A DNA stretch of 64,000 nt from JASLBX01 sp035762665 (GCA_035762665.1 DASTNZ010000155.1:18550-82549); one strand, 5' to 3'; positions 1 to 9,149 are shown, counted from the first letter of the stretch. Translations and numbers: made by a program. Notes: generated by a model from the sequence alone, not told the origin.

Positions 1-603
1 CAGGGCATGACCGGGGTGCGCCGGTACGGCCCGGACGGTGAGCGCCGGGGCGACGAGCTGAGCGTGTTCGTGCAGTCGTTCGCGCCACCACCACTGATGC
101 TTGTCTTCGGCGCCATCGACTTCGCCGCGGCCGTATCGCGGGTCGGTTCGTTCCTCGGTTATCACGTCACCGTCTGCGACGCTCGGCCCGTGTTCGCCAC
201 GCCGGCCCGCTTTCCTGACGCTGACGAAGTGATCGTCCGGTGGCCGCATGAGTTCCTCGCCGAGACGGCGATTGACGAGCGGACGGTCATCTGCGTGCTG
301 ACCCACGACCCGAAGTTCGACGTACCGCTCCTTGAGGTAGCCCTGCGCTCACCGGCGGCATATGTAGGTGCGATGGGATCCCGGCGGACTCATGAGGACA
401 GGCTGGCCAGGCTGGCCGAGCGAGGACTTTCCGACAAAGAGCTCAGCCGCCTGGCGTCCCCCATCGGGCTCGACCTTGGTGCCCGTACCCCGGAGGAGAC
501 GGCGGTCTCGATCGCAGCGGAGATCATCTCGGCTCGTTGGGGCGGCACCGGCCGGCCGCTGACCGACATAACCGGCCGGATCCATCGGGAGCATCCGCAG
601 TGA
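1..603 (+). CDS. XdhC/CoxI-family molybdoenzyme maturation protein (5' end outside window)
   Basis: The reading frame is open from the first base, so the N-terminus lies upstream. The visible ~200 residues match the C-terminal Rossmann half of XdhC/CoxI proteins: a strand-rich start (PPPLMLVFGAIDFA), a mid-domain VICVLTHDPKFDVPLL, the typical AAYVGAMGSRRTHEDR segment and a closing SPIGLDLGARTPEETAVSIAAEI. Family members bind molybdenum cofactor and help insert it, often after sulfuration, into xanthine dehydrogenase-type enzymes. It overlaps the downstream nucleotidyltransferase by GTGA, so the two are probably co-transcribed and translationally coupled. The XdhC_CoxI domain expected at the N-terminus cannot be seen. 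A second XdhC-type protein is encoded at 11525. Confidence 0.85.
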   Translation, partial: QGMTGVRRYGPDGERRGDELSVFVQSFAPPPLMLVFGAIDFAAAVSRVGSFLGYHVTVCDARPVFATPARFPDADEVIVRWPHEFLAETAIDERTVICVLTHDPKFDVPLLEVALRSPAAYVGAMGSRRTHEDRLARLAERGLSDKELSRLASPIGLDLGARTPEETAVSIAAEIISARWGGTGRPLTDITGRIHREHPQ

Positions 604-1172
604 CCGTTGCCGGGCTGGTGCTGGCGGCAGGTGCTGGTGCTCGGTTCGGGCGGCCGAAAGCCGATCTAACGGTTGGCGGAGTACGGCTTGTCGATCGTGC
701 CGTCGAGCTTCTTGTCGCCGGCGGATGTGAACCCGTGGTGGTGGTCTCCGGAGCGGTCCGGCTTCAGGTGGATGGGGCCGCAGTGGTGCACAACGACGAC
801 TGGGCAAGCGGCATGGGTTCGTCCCTGCGCCGAGGGCTCGCGGCCATGCCGGCCGATGCGACGGCCGCCGTCGTGTTGCTGGTGGACACACCATGGCTGG
901 GTGCCGAATCCGTCCGGCGGGTGATGACGGCGCACAGAGCCGGCGCAGAGCTGGCGGTGGCCACTTATGGCGGCCAGCGCGGTCATCCGGTGTTGCTCGG
1001 CCGTGAGCACTGGGCGGATATCACGGCGACTGTGACCGGTGACGTGGGTGCACGAAGCTACCTGGCCGGCCGGTCTGACGTGATTGAGGTTGATTGCACC
1101 GGCACCGGAGACCCTACCGATGTCGACGTTCCTACCGCACTACATCGGGGGCAGGGCTTAAGGGGAGTTTAA
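600..1172 (+). CDS. MobA/MocA-like nucleotidyltransferase, probable molybdenum cofactor cytidylyltransferase
   Basis: A 190-residue protein with the nucleotidyltransferase signature LAAGAGARFGRPKADL near the N-terminus, then GMGSSLRRGL and a VLLVDTPWL metal/substrate segment. Proteins of this MobA-like family next to xdhC genes usually transfer CMP to molybdopterin (MocA), giving the cytosine dinucleotide cofactor used by CO dehydrogenase-type enzymes; the CTP preference here is inferred from context. The GTG start at 600 overlaps the xdhC stop (GTGA) and places the LAAG motif about 6 residues in, as in the family; an upstream in-frame start at 537 would add an unlikely extension. It probably supplies cofactor to the two CoxL proteins downstream. 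Confidence 0.8.
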   Translation: MTVAGLVLAAGAGARFGRPKADLTVGGVRLVDRAVELLVAGGCEPVVVVSGAVRLQVDGAAVVHNDDWASGMGSSLRRGLAAMPADATAAVVLLVDTPWLGAESVRRVMTAHRAGAELAVATYGGQRGHPVLLGREHWADITATVTGDVGARSYLAGRSDVIEVDCTGTGDPTDVDVPTALHRGQGLRGV

Positions 1173-1189
1173 GTGCCACGGGGCAAGCT

Positions 1190-1375
1190 GTGCCGGTGGA
1201 CACGTTCGTGGTGCGGATTTATCCGAGTGGGGAGGATGAGCCCGGACGGCTTCGGGGGGTCGTGTCCCAAGTGGCGAGTGGCGAAACCATGATCTTCAGA
1301 TCAGCCGAGGAGCTGCTCGCGTTCCTCGTCGATCCCCTTGGGGGGCGGGGGATCGCCGAGGAACTCGCCCACTAA
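1190..1375 (+). CDS. Small conserved-looking protein of unknown function
   Basis: A 61-residue ORF starting VPVDTFVVRIYPSGED and ending in an acidic helix (FRSAEELLAFLVDP). The start is placed at the GTG at 1190, 17 bases after the nucleotidyltransferase stop, because upstream in-frame residues would be read from inside that gene. The pattern (a VVRIY strand, a basic glycine turn, a strand with ASGE, a FRSAEELLAFL helix) looks like a compact beta-beta-alpha fold, similar to short ORFs I associate with large BTAD/LuxR-type regulators in actinobacteria. It lies 55 bases before such a regulator. Function is unknown; the ORF is probably real but its start is uncertain. Confidence 0.55.
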   Translation: MPVDTFVVRIYPSGEDEPGRLRGVVSQVASGETMIFRSAEELLAFLVDPLGGRGIAEELAH

Positions 1376-1430
1376 CCGGGGAGACAGTGCAAGAATCGCG
1401 TCCAGGTGGCGTCGATCTCCCGGAGGTCAA

Positions 1431-4400
1431 GTGGGCAGGTCCACCTCGGCGACGCTAAACGGCGAGATCAGCCGTCGGCGGCTGCTCGCGCGGCTGGACG
1501 AGGCTGCGGTCGCCGGTCGGTTGACAGTGCTCTTGGCCGGCGCCGGGTATGGCAAGACGACGCTGCTCCGCGCATGGACGCGGTCCAAACCCACGGCGTG
1601 GGTGAGTCTTGGCCCAGACGACCGCCGATCGGGCACTCTGGCCAAGCATCTGGTGGATGCGCTGCGGGTGCCGACCCCAGACCTGTCGGCGGACATGTTG
1701 CTGGCAGCGAGCCGGATGCGTGGCTACGACGTTGACGAGGACGCCGGCGTGACGGCGATCGCCGCCGGCATGGCCGAGGCCCTGGACCATGCTCTCCGGC
1801 GCCAGACCGTGCTGATCCTGGACGACGTCGATGAGCTTGCGGAGGCGCCAGAATCGGCCACGCTCGTCGACGCGCTGGTACGGAACGCCCCGAACTCCCT
1901 GCACGTTGTCGTGGCCGGCCGCGATCAACCCCCATTTCGCACTGCCCGGCTTATCGCACATGGGGAGGCCAGCGAGATCGGGGCGGCCGATCTTGCATTC
2001 ACGGAGGCCGAGGCGGCCGAGCTGGTCGGCCGGACGGCCGGAGCCGGCGGCGAGTCCTTGGCCGCGGAGATCCACCGGCTCACGGGAGGATGGCCGGTCG
2101 CCGTCCGGCTGGCTGCTGAGGCACTGGCTGCAGCGCCGCCTGGCGAGCGCGGTGCGATCGTAGACGCCCTCCGGGAGCCACAGGGCCTGCTGCTGCGATA
2201 TGTGGCCGACGAAGTGATCGGCAGGGAGTCTGAGGAGGTTCTCGAACTCCTGGACTGCGCGCAGGTCCTCGACGGAATCGAGCCGGCCCTGGCGGCGGCG
2301 GTCGGCATTCCCGACGCGGACAAGACGTTCGCAAAGCTCGCCACTCGTGGCGTTTACCTCGAGCCGCTGCCTGGGTTCTTGCCCGGGCGAATGGTACTCC
2401 GCCCACTTTTCCGGTCGTACCTGGCGCATTACCGGCGGCTGGATGCGGAGCGAGTCCGGGAGATCAAGGCGACCGCCGCGCTCTGGCACGAAGCAGCGGG
2501 GGAGCATGCCCAAGCCCTGTCCTACGCCGTTCAGCTGGCCGACGCCGAGTGGTGTGCTCGGCTGCTGAGCAAGCACGGCGCCAAGCTGGTCGAGAACGGG
2601 GCGGCCGGCATCGTGTTGTCGGCGGCCGAGCTGCTTCCGGAGGAGTTGAGGAGCCCATCCATCGAGGTGCTCGTCGGTGACGCGGGACTGATGCATGGCC
2701 GGTGGGATACGGCATTGGCGCATTACCGGCGGGCCGCCGGGAACGGGAAGCTGCCGGCGAGCGTGGCGTGGCGGATCGGGTTGCTGCACTACCTGCGCGG
2801 CGAATTGACCGACGCGCTCGAGGCCTACAATCGTGGCGATACGCAGGACGCGGATCTGGCATCGCGGGCGTTGCTGCTCGCGTGGTCGGCCAGCGCCCAC
2901 TGGCTGCGCGGGGACGTCGAAAGCTGCCGCGACCTGGCCAAGCGAGCGCTGGCAGCGGCCCGGCAAGCAGGCGATGATCGCGCGCTGGCGGGCGCGCACA
3001 CAGTTCTGGGCATGCTGGCGGCGCTGGACCGTGACCGGGCGGCCAACGACGCTCACTACCTGCGGGCACTTGATCACGCGACGGCTGCCCACGACGTCTT
3101 CCAGCTGGTTCGGATACACGCCAACCGGTCCAGCCAGCACCTGGAGGAAGGCGACGCGGCGGGCGCACTCGCTGAGGCTGAGGTGGCTGTCCGCCTGGCC
3201 GACCTGGCCGGCGTAGCGACGTTTCGGGCGCTCGCGTTGAACAACCGCGGCGAGGCGCTGCTGGCCCTGGGCAGACTCGACGAGGCAAGGGTCGAACTCG
3301 AGGCTGCGCGCGCCGTGTTCGACCGGCTGGGCTCGTCGATGGCGTCCTATCCGAACGGTGCTTTGGGCACGGTCCACCTGCTCCGCGGCGATCGAGCGGG
3401 CGCGCGAGCGGCGTTTCAGCGCGCCCTGCAACTCTCGGAGGAGGTCGGTGACGTGCAGGGACTGGTACCCGCGCTGGCCGGGCTGGCGAGCGTCAGCCTG
3501 ATAGACGAGCCGGAATCGGCTCGAGCGCTCGTCGACCGGGCACTGGGCGCAGGGGCGTCGCTGGACCACGCGCACGCCTTGGTCGTGGCTGCCCGGGTCC
3601 GGCTCGCGGAAGGTGACCCCGACGCCACGGTCACGTATGCCCAGCAAGCCGCACTCGAGGCAGGGGAGCAACGCCATCGAAGGGACCTGGCCGAGGTCTA
3701 CGAGGTGTTGGCCGAGGCCCGCCAGGACCACAACCTCGCCAATGACGCGCTCGGGCTCTGGCGGGAGCTGGACAACCCGATAGGAGCGGCCCGCACGACG
3801 CTGCTGCTGGCTCGTCTCGAACCGGATACCAAGCGCGCCCTGGCGCTGGCCGAGCAGGCGGCCCGCGAGGCGGGCGAGCTAGGAGCTCGCGAGATCGTCG
3901 CGACGGCTCAGACCCTGATCGGGCAGCTGAAGGAGCAGGAGCCGGCATCGGACATCTCGATCAGTTGCCTGGGCGGGTTCACCGTGACCAGGCACGGCGA
4001 GGTTGTGCCCGCGTCGGCTTGGCAATCACGAAAGGCGCGCGAGCTACTGAAGATCCTGGTCTGCCGGGCCGGCCGGCCGATACACCGCGAGCAGTTGCTG
4101 GAGTTGCTGTGGCCCGACGAGGACTCCAGCCGCACCGGCAACCGGCTTTCGGTTGCGCTGTCGACGGTCCGCACGGTGCTCGATCCTGACCACGACCACC
4201 CCTCAGACCACTACGTGCGGGCCGATGGCGATGCGATCAAGTTGCAGAACGTGACGATCGACGTCAACCGGTTCTTGGTCGATGCGACGGCTGGGCTGTC
4301 GCTGGTGAAGAGGGGCTCTTCCCGGGCCGCGCTACGCTACCTGGAGGCGGCCGAGCTGGCCTATGCCGGCGATGTCTTCGAGGAGGATCCGTACGCCGAG

Positions 4401-4700
4401 TGGGCGGTCGACCTGCGGGAAAAGGCGCGGTTGACCTACCTCGACGTCGCTCGCCGGCTGGCCGAGCTGAGTCGAGGCGACGACGACGCTCGGACCCGCT
4501 ACTTACTGCGGATTCTCGAGCGTGACCCGTACGACGAGCCGGCGCACCTGGAGCTGGTCGGTTTGCTGGCCGCGCAGGGCCGACACGGCGAAGCTCGCCG
4601 CCGGTACCGGCTTTATGCCCGGCTGCTCCAGGAGATCGGTGTCGAGGCCGCGCCTTACCCCGCTACCGAACCACGATCGGCGGTTCGATCAACCGGCTAG
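1431..4700 (+). CDS. Large NTPase-TPR-BTAD transcriptional regulator (AfsR/SARP-like, BTAD domain at C-terminus)
   Basis: A 1,089-residue signal-transduction regulator. Order: P-loop NTPase at the N-terminus (Walker A GAGYGKTT at residues 37-44; VLILDDVDEL as Walker B), a long helical TPR-like region from ~370 to ~830, a winged-helix DNA-binding segment from ~842 (FTVTRHGEVVP, then SRKARELLKILV and HREQLLELLWPD) and a bacterial transcriptional activation domain (YAGDVFEEDPYAEW, YLLRILERDPYDEPAHLELV). The usual SARP order is DNA-binding domain first; here it follows the NTPase and TPRs, an arrangement also known in MalT-like actinobacterial proteins. The GTG at 1431 has GGAGG just upstream and avoids overlap with the preceding ORF. 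Lying inside the CO dehydrogenase locus, it is a candidate pathway regulator, which is inference. Its 3' end overlaps the converging gene by 38 bases. Confidence 0.9.
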   Translation: MGRSTSATLNGEISRRRLLARLDEAAVAGRLTVLLAGAGYGKTTLLRAWTRSKPTAWVSLGPDDRRSGTLAKHLVDALRVPTPDLSADMLLAASRMRGYDVDEDAGVTAIAAGMAEALDHALRRQTVLILDDVDELAEAPESATLVDALVRNAPNSLHVVVAGRDQPPFRTARLIAHGEASEIGAADLAFTEAEAAELVGRTAGAGGESLAAEIHRLTGGWPVAVRLAAEALAAAPPGERGAIVDALREPQGLLLRYVADEVIGRESEEVLELLDCAQVLDGIEPALAAAVGIPDADKTFAKLATRGVYLEPLPGFLPGRMVLRPLFRSYLAHYRRLDAERVREIKATAALWHEAAGEHAQALSYAVQLADAEWCARLLSKHGAKLVENGAAGIVLSAAELLPEELRSPSIEVLVGDAGLMHGRWDTALAHYRRAAGNGKLPASVAWRIGLLHYLRGELTDALEAYNRGDTQDADLASRALLLAWSASAHWLRGDVESCRDLAKRALAAARQAGDDRALAGAHTVLGMLAALDRDRAANDAHYLRALDHATAAHDVFQLVRIHANRSSQHLEEGDAAGALAEAEVAVRLADLAGVATFRALALNNRGEALLALGRLDEARVELEAARAVFDRLGSSMASYPNGALGTVHLLRGDRAGARAAFQRALQLSEEVGDVQGLVPALAGLASVSLIDEPESARALVDRALGAGASLDHAHALVVAARVRLAEGDPDATVTYAQQAALEAGEQRHRRDLAEVYEVLAEARQDHNLANDALGLWRELDNPIGAARTTLLLARLEPDTKRALALAEQAAREAGELGAREIVATAQTLIGQLKEQEPASDISISCLGGFTVTRHGEVVPASAWQSRKARELLKILVCRAGRPIHREQLLELLWPDEDSSRTGNRLSVALSTVRTVLDPDHDHPSDHYVRADGDAIKLQNVTIDVNRFLVDATAGLSLVKRGSSRAALRYLEAAELAYAGDVFEEDPYAEWAVDLREKARLTYLDVARRLAELSRGDDDARTRYLLRILERDPYDEPAHLELVGLLAAQGRHGEARRRYRLYARLLQEIGVEAAPYPATEPRSAVRSTG

Positions 4701-6333
4701 ACAGGCGTTCGCCGGGGACGATCCACGGGGAGTCGGTAGGCGCCTCCGGATCAGCACGCCAGGCGTGCGCGACCCGGTCCACGCCGATCGGATATATGGT
4801 CAGCGCTCCATCGGAGCCGATCCGCATTCGCAGGAATCCCTTGAAGTCGTCCACCGCCAGCCCGGCGTGCAACTCGTTCACGTTGACGCCGAACTGGCTG
4901 GCGATCAGCAGGTAGACCGCCACGATCCAGGTGTCGAGGATGCCGATGACCGGCAGGTACACGACGAATGCGAGCAGCGTGCCCCACGGAGGTGGCGCAT
5001 CGACGAACGGCAGCTGGGTCCAGACCGCGGCGCCGGCTATTCCCAGCATGACGTGCGGCACGGCGTGGAGCAGCCCGGCGATGCGATGCCGCCAACCCCG
5101 TCTGCCCATCAGCACTGCGAACATGTACGTGCCGCCGATGACGGCAGCGACGGCGAACCCGATCGGGGCGTTGAACCATCGGTCATCGGCGGTGAGCAAC
5201 GCAAGCATCAGCAGCGTCTGCATGAGCCCGACCAGCACCGGGAACCCGCGGTTGCGCACCGGCAGGCGCCCGAAGATGCGCCAGCCCAGTTGCCGGCTGG
5301 CCGATCGGGACGGGTAGGTGGCCGCCAGCCGGTAGGTCTGAGGCTCGCTGGCCGCACGGATGATGGTGTCCGCGGCCGGCGCGGACAGTTCGTCCGGCAA
5401 GTGAGCCGTGCTTGACAGATAGGCACCACCGATACCAGCGGTGATCAACGTCCGGCCGGCTCCGTCCGGGCCTGGGCCGGAGTACCTGGCGTAGTGATGG
5501 TGATCGCCGGCCAACATGACAGGCACCCGCGCCCCGGTGGGCTCGAGGATGGTACGCAGGACGTAGTCCAGGTTGTCGTAGGCGTCGGGGTACTCGTGGG
5601 TCATCACCCACGATGGCCGGGCGGCGACCAGAATGATTCGATCGTCCGGCCCCAGCCGCTTCGCGACGGCGCGGAAGTAGTCCAGCTGCGGCTCGTCGAC
5701 GTACGAGTCCAGCTGGATGTCGATGGCCAGAAGCCACCACCGGTGCGGCAACTCCAACGCGAAGTAGCTCCGGTGCTGCGCCGTCCGCCAGCCACCCACC
5801 GGATCCTGTTGGGCGAACAGTCGCAGGAACGCGGTCAGCCCGTCGTACCAGTCGTGATTGCCCGGCAGCGCATAAATGGTGGGGGAGTCCGGCTGCGCCG
5901 CCGGCAGGGCGGCACGGTAGGGCCCCTTCCACCGGTCCTCGTACGTGCGCGCCGATGCCGTTGGATACACCTGGTCGCCACCGAGCACCAGCACGCGGCC
6001 ACGAGGCAAGGGTTCATCGAGGCCATCGACCCGCAATGCGGTCTGGGCGAGCAGGTAAGCCACCGAGTACGTCGCGTCGAAGCCGTCGCCACCGTCAGCC
6101 GTGAAGTCCAGCCAGAGCTCGCCCGGGCCGGCGTGCGCGAACGAATAATCCGGCAGCGCCGCCTGGAGTTCGCGCTTGTCGAGGTAGCTGCCGAGTGCGT
6201 AGGCCAGGCTGACCCGGACCCCGGTGGTGACGAGCAGATCGGGGTTGAGCCAGGGAACAGGTGACTGAGGGCGAAAGCCGATCTCGCCCGGCGACAGATC
6301 ACGCGGCCGGTGCACACGCATGATCGCAACCAT
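4663..6333 (-). CDS. Membrane-anchored calcineurin-like metallophosphoesterase
   Basis: About 556 residues. The N-terminal half has the metallophosphoesterase metal-binding motifs in order: DFTADGGDG (~76-84), GDQVYP (~119-124), GNHDWYDG (~158-165) and AGDHHHY (~275-281). The C-terminal part has about five hydrophobic segments from ~350 to ~470 and a polar tail. It probably hydrolyses a phosphoester at the membrane; the substrate is unknown. The start is set at the ATG at 6333 because codons further upstream run into the divergent acyltransferase gene; a second ATG at 6321 is possible. It converges on and overlaps the end of the BTAD regulator by 38 bases. Confidence 0.85.
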   Translation of the reverse strand: MVAIMRVHRPRDLSPGEIGFRPQSPVPWLNPDLLVTTGVRVSLAYALGSYLDKRELQAALPDYSFAHAGPGELWLDFTADGGDGFDATYSVAYLLAQTALRVDGLDEPLPRGRVLVLGGDQVYPTASARTYEDRWKGPYRAALPAAQPDSPTIYALPGNHDWYDGLTAFLRLFAQQDPVGGWRTAQHRSYFALELPHRWWLLAIDIQLDSYVDEPQLDYFRAVAKRLGPDDRIILVAARPSWVMTHEYPDAYDNLDYVLRTILEPTGARVPVMLAGDHHHYARYSGPGPDGAGRTLITAGIGGAYLSSTAHLPDELSAPAADTIIRAASEPQTYRLAATYPSRSASRQLGWRIFGRLPVRNRGFPVLVGLMQTLLMLALLTADDRWFNAPIGFAVAAVIGGTYMFAVLMGRRGWRHRIAGLLHAVPHVMLGIAGAAVWTQLPFVDAPPPWGTLLAFVVYLPVIGILDTWIVAVYLLIASQFGVNVNELHAGLAVDDFKGFLRMRIGSDGALTIYPIGVDRVAHAWRADPEAPTDSPWIVPGERLSSRLIEPPIVVR

Positions 6334-6382
6334 AGGCCCATGACACCGGTACGATCGAGCCGGACGAGGGGTCGATGCGACG

Positions 6383-7669
6383 ATGCCTGACGTAGTCGCT
6401 GCCTTGCGGGAGCGGGCAGCCCGCACACCCGCCCACCGGGAACGGTTCGCCGACCTGCTCCGAGCAGTGGCGATCTGCATGGTGGTTCTGGGCCACTGGC
6501 TGGTCATCTCGGTGACATTCGAGGATGGACGGCTATCCGGGCAGAACGCCCTGAACGACCTGGCCTGGGCCCATCCGGTGACCTGGCTGTTCCAAGTCAT
6601 GCCGGTGTTCTTCTTGGTCGGCGGATTCGCCAACGGTGCGTCGCTTCACTCGCACCGGTCCGCCGGCCGGGATTCGGCTGAGTGGCTGCTGATCCGTACC
6701 GATCGGCTGCTGCGTCCCGTGACTGCGCTGTTCGTTGTCATCCCAGTGGCTGCTCTGGTCGCCCGGGTTGTCGGAGTGCCGGAGGACCTGGTGGGGACGG
6801 CGACGTGGCTCGCATCGATCCCGCTGTGGTTCATGCTCGCATACCTGGCCATGGTGGTGCTCACCCCGTGGATGGCTGCACTGCATCGCCGCGTGGGTCT
6901 CTGGGTGCCGGTGGCCATGGTGATCTGGGTGGCTCTTGCCGACCTGCTGCGGCTCGGACTCGACGTGCCATATGTGGGGGAGAGCACCTACTTGATCGGT
7001 TGGCTCGCCGTCCACCAACTGGGCATGTGCTGGCATGACGGGCTGCTGCCGACGCGGCGGTCAGCCTTGCTGGCCTGGACCGCCGTTTCGGCCACCGTGC
7101 TCGTGCTGCTGACCACCGTGGGGCCCTACGACGTGCGGATGGTGGGCGGGAACACCAATCCGCCCAGCCTGGCCCTGCTGGCACTGGCATCGACTCAGGT
7201 CGGCCTGGTGCTCCTGGCTCGCCCGGCAGCCGCCCGGTGGCTCGCCAGGCTAGGCCCGTGGACGGTGGTGGTGGCGCTCAACTCGATCGTGCTCACCATG
7301 TTCGTGTGGCACATGACGGCCGCGGTCATCGCGGCGGCGATCGTGTATCCGGCGGGTCTGATGGCGCAGCCACCGGTGGATTCGGCCGCGTGGCTGTGGT
7401 GGCGGGTGCCGTGGCTGGCCAGCGCGGCGGTGGTGCTCCTGGGGTTGGTGGCAGTGTTCGGCCGGATCGAGTTGCGCCGCCCGGAGCTCCGGCCGATGCC
7501 GCCCAGTAGGCGACGTACCGCCTTGATCCTGCTGGGCGTTCCTGCCGTGCTTGGCGGGCTGATGGGGGTCGCACTCGCCGGTCAGGCGTACCACGGCCCG
7601 GGCGGGCTACCACCAGCCGCAGTGCTCGCCTACCTCGCCGGTGCGGGCGCCCTCCGCGCTGCTCGCTGA
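6383..7669 (+). CDS. Acyltransferase 3 family membrane protein
   Basis: A 428-residue polytopic membrane protein with about ten hydrophobic segments. The N-terminal ERFADLLRAVAICMVVLGHW is the acyltransferase-3 signature: an arginine/aspartate before a transmembrane helix ending in the conserved His. PVFFLVGGFANG follows in the next helix. Members transfer acyl groups to sugars, lipids or peptidoglycan outside or across the membrane; the substrate cannot be named here. It is divergent from the metallophosphoesterase with only 49 bases between the two starts, so they probably share a promoter region. Neither has an obvious link to CO oxidation. Confidence 0.85.
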   Translation: MPDVVAALRERAARTPAHRERFADLLRAVAICMVVLGHWLVISVTFEDGRLSGQNALNDLAWAHPVTWLFQVMPVFFLVGGFANGASLHSHRSAGRDSAEWLLIRTDRLLRPVTALFVVIPVAALVARVVGVPEDLVGTATWLASIPLWFMLAYLAMVVLTPWMAALHRRVGLWVPVAMVIWVALADLLRLGLDVPYVGESTYLIGWLAVHQLGMCWHDGLLPTRRSALLAWTAVSATVLVLLTTVGPYDVRMVGGNTNPPSLALLALASTQVGLVLLARPAAARWLARLGPWTVVVALNSIVLTMFVWHMTAAVIAAAIVYPAGLMAQPPVDSAAWLWWRVPWLASAAVVLLGLVAVFGRIELRRPELRPMPPSRRRTALILLGVPAVLGGLMGVALAGQAYHGPGGLPPAAVLAYLAGAGALRAAR

Positions 7670-7702
7670 TGGATTGATCACGTACGAGTTGCCCGAAAGA
7701 TC

Positions 7703-7730
7703 TTGACGTGCGCCCACTGAACCGTAGGCT
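7703..7730 (+). promoter_or_regulatory. Candidate housekeeping-type promoter of the form I cox operon
   Basis: TTGACG (7703-7708) and TAGGCT (7725-7730) are separated by 16 bases and lie 55 bases upstream of the coxM ATG. This fits the actinobacterial vegetative consensus (TTGACN, TANNNT). No transcript data are available. Confidence 0.35.
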
Positions 7731-7755
7731 CATTGTGCACGTGTTTGTCGCAATG
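7731..7755. promoter_or_regulatory. Candidate operator: inverted repeat upstream of coxM
   Basis: CATTGTG (7731-7737) and CGCAATG (7749-7755) form 7-base arms with one wobble mismatch, separated by 11 bases. The site sits directly downstream of the putative -10 box and would suit a repressor or a BTAD/LuxR-type dimer. Confidence 0.3.
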
Positions 7756-7784
7756 GAAAGCCGATCCACCGCGCGGGAGGCGCC

Positions 7785-8669
7785 ATGTACCCAGCGGCGT
7801 TCGATTACGTCGCAGTCCGCACGCTCGACGAGGCCCTTTCGACGCTGTCCGAGGGCGATGAGGACACCAAGGTCCTCGCCGGTGGTCAGAGCCTGATCCC
7901 GATGATGAAACTCAGGTTGGCCACGCCTACCAAGCTCGTCGACATCAACCGGGTGCCCGGCCTCGCGGACATCAGGGTGTCCGACGGTCACCTTGTCGTC
8001 GGCGCGTTGACCAGGCACAACGACGTTGTCCACTCTGAGCTGGTCAAGGCTGAGAACCACACGATGGCGTCCGCAGCGCCGTGGATAGCCGACCCGCTGG
8101 TACGCAACCTGGGAACCGTCGGCGGGTCACTGGCTCACGCCGACCCGCAGGGGGACTGGGGTTCGGTGATGCTGGCCTGTGGCGCGGAGGTTGTCGCCAC
8201 GAGCAGCAGCCGCGGTGACCGGACCATCCCGGTAAGCGAGCTGTTCGTCGATCTGTTCACCAGCGCGTTGGAACCCGACGAGCTGCTGACCGAGGTGCGC
8301 GTGCCGCGTTATACAGGTCCAGCCGGCGGCGCCTACCTCAAGTTGGAGCGCAAGGTAGGCGACTATGCGACTGTCGGCGTCGCTGTCCATCTGCAGTTGG
8401 ACAATGGCCGGATCGGGCAGGCGGGTATCGCGCTGACCGGCGTCGGCTCGAAGAACATCAAGGCGACTCAGGCCGAGGGCGCGCTCATCGGTCAGACTCC
8501 CAGTGACGAGTTGTTCGCCGAAGCAGGTCAACTCGCCGCCGCTGCAGCCGACCCGCGCACCGACGTCCGAGGCACCGCCGAGTTCAAGCGTTCGATCGTC
8601 AGCACGTTCGTCCGGCGTGGGTTGAGCCAAGCCGCCACCCGGGCCGTAGGCCAGCCCGAATCCGCCTGA
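7785..8669 (+). CDS. coxM: Form I CO dehydrogenase medium subunit (FAD-binding)
   Basis: A 294-residue flavoprotein subunit of aerobic CO dehydrogenase. It accepts electrons from the [2Fe-2S] subunit and passes them to the respiratory chain. The FAD contacts of the family are visible: VLAGGQSLIP at ~31-40 and GTVGGSLAHADP at ~109-120. The ATG start has a GGGAGG ribosome site. It is first in the coxM-coxS-coxL order that characterises form I operons; coxS starts 10 bases after its stop. Confidence 0.93.
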   Translation: MYPAAFDYVAVRTLDEALSTLSEGDEDTKVLAGGQSLIPMMKLRLATPTKLVDINRVPGLADIRVSDGHLVVGALTRHNDVVHSELVKAENHTMASAAPWIADPLVRNLGTVGGSLAHADPQGDWGSVMLACGAEVVATSSSRGDRTIPVSELFVDLFTSALEPDELLTEVRVPRYTGPAGGAYLKLERKVGDYATVGVAVHLQLDNGRIGQAGIALTGVGSKNIKATQAEGALIGQTPSDELFAEAGQLAAAAADPRTDVRGTAEFKRSIVSTFVRRGLSQAATRAVGQPESA

Positions 8670-8679
8670 GGAGGAGCCC

Positions 8680-9149
8680 GTGGAGATCACTGTTACCGTC
8701 AACGGCGTCGAACGGACAGCGGACGTCGAGCCGCGGGTACTGCTTACCGACTTCATCCGTACCCACCTCGGACTGACCGGGACCCACATCGGCTGCGACA
8801 CCACCAGTTGCGGGGTGTGCACCGTGCTTCTGGACGGCAAGCCGGTCAAGTCGTGCACCGTGTTCGCCGTCCAGGCGGACGGCCGGAGCATCACCACCGT
8901 CGAAGGGCTCCGCTCGAACGGGGAGCTCAGCGCGATGCAGAAGGCCTTCAAGGCCGAACACGGCCTGCAATGCGGGTTCTGCACGCCGGCAATGATGCTG
9001 GTGGGTACCCACCTGCTCGAGTCCAACCCGGATCCGTCGGAGGACGACGTCCGGTGGGCGATTTCGGGCAACCTGTGCCGATGCACCGGCTACGTCAACA
9101 TCGTCAAGGCGATCCGAGCGGCCGCTGGCGAGTCGAAGGGAGTCCCGGC

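Noticed and set aside
1455..3731. Long minus-strand ORF opposite the BTAD regulator
   Set aside because: It has no recognisable domain, its composition is that of an antisense frame in GC-rich DNA, and it lies wholly opposite a clear gene.
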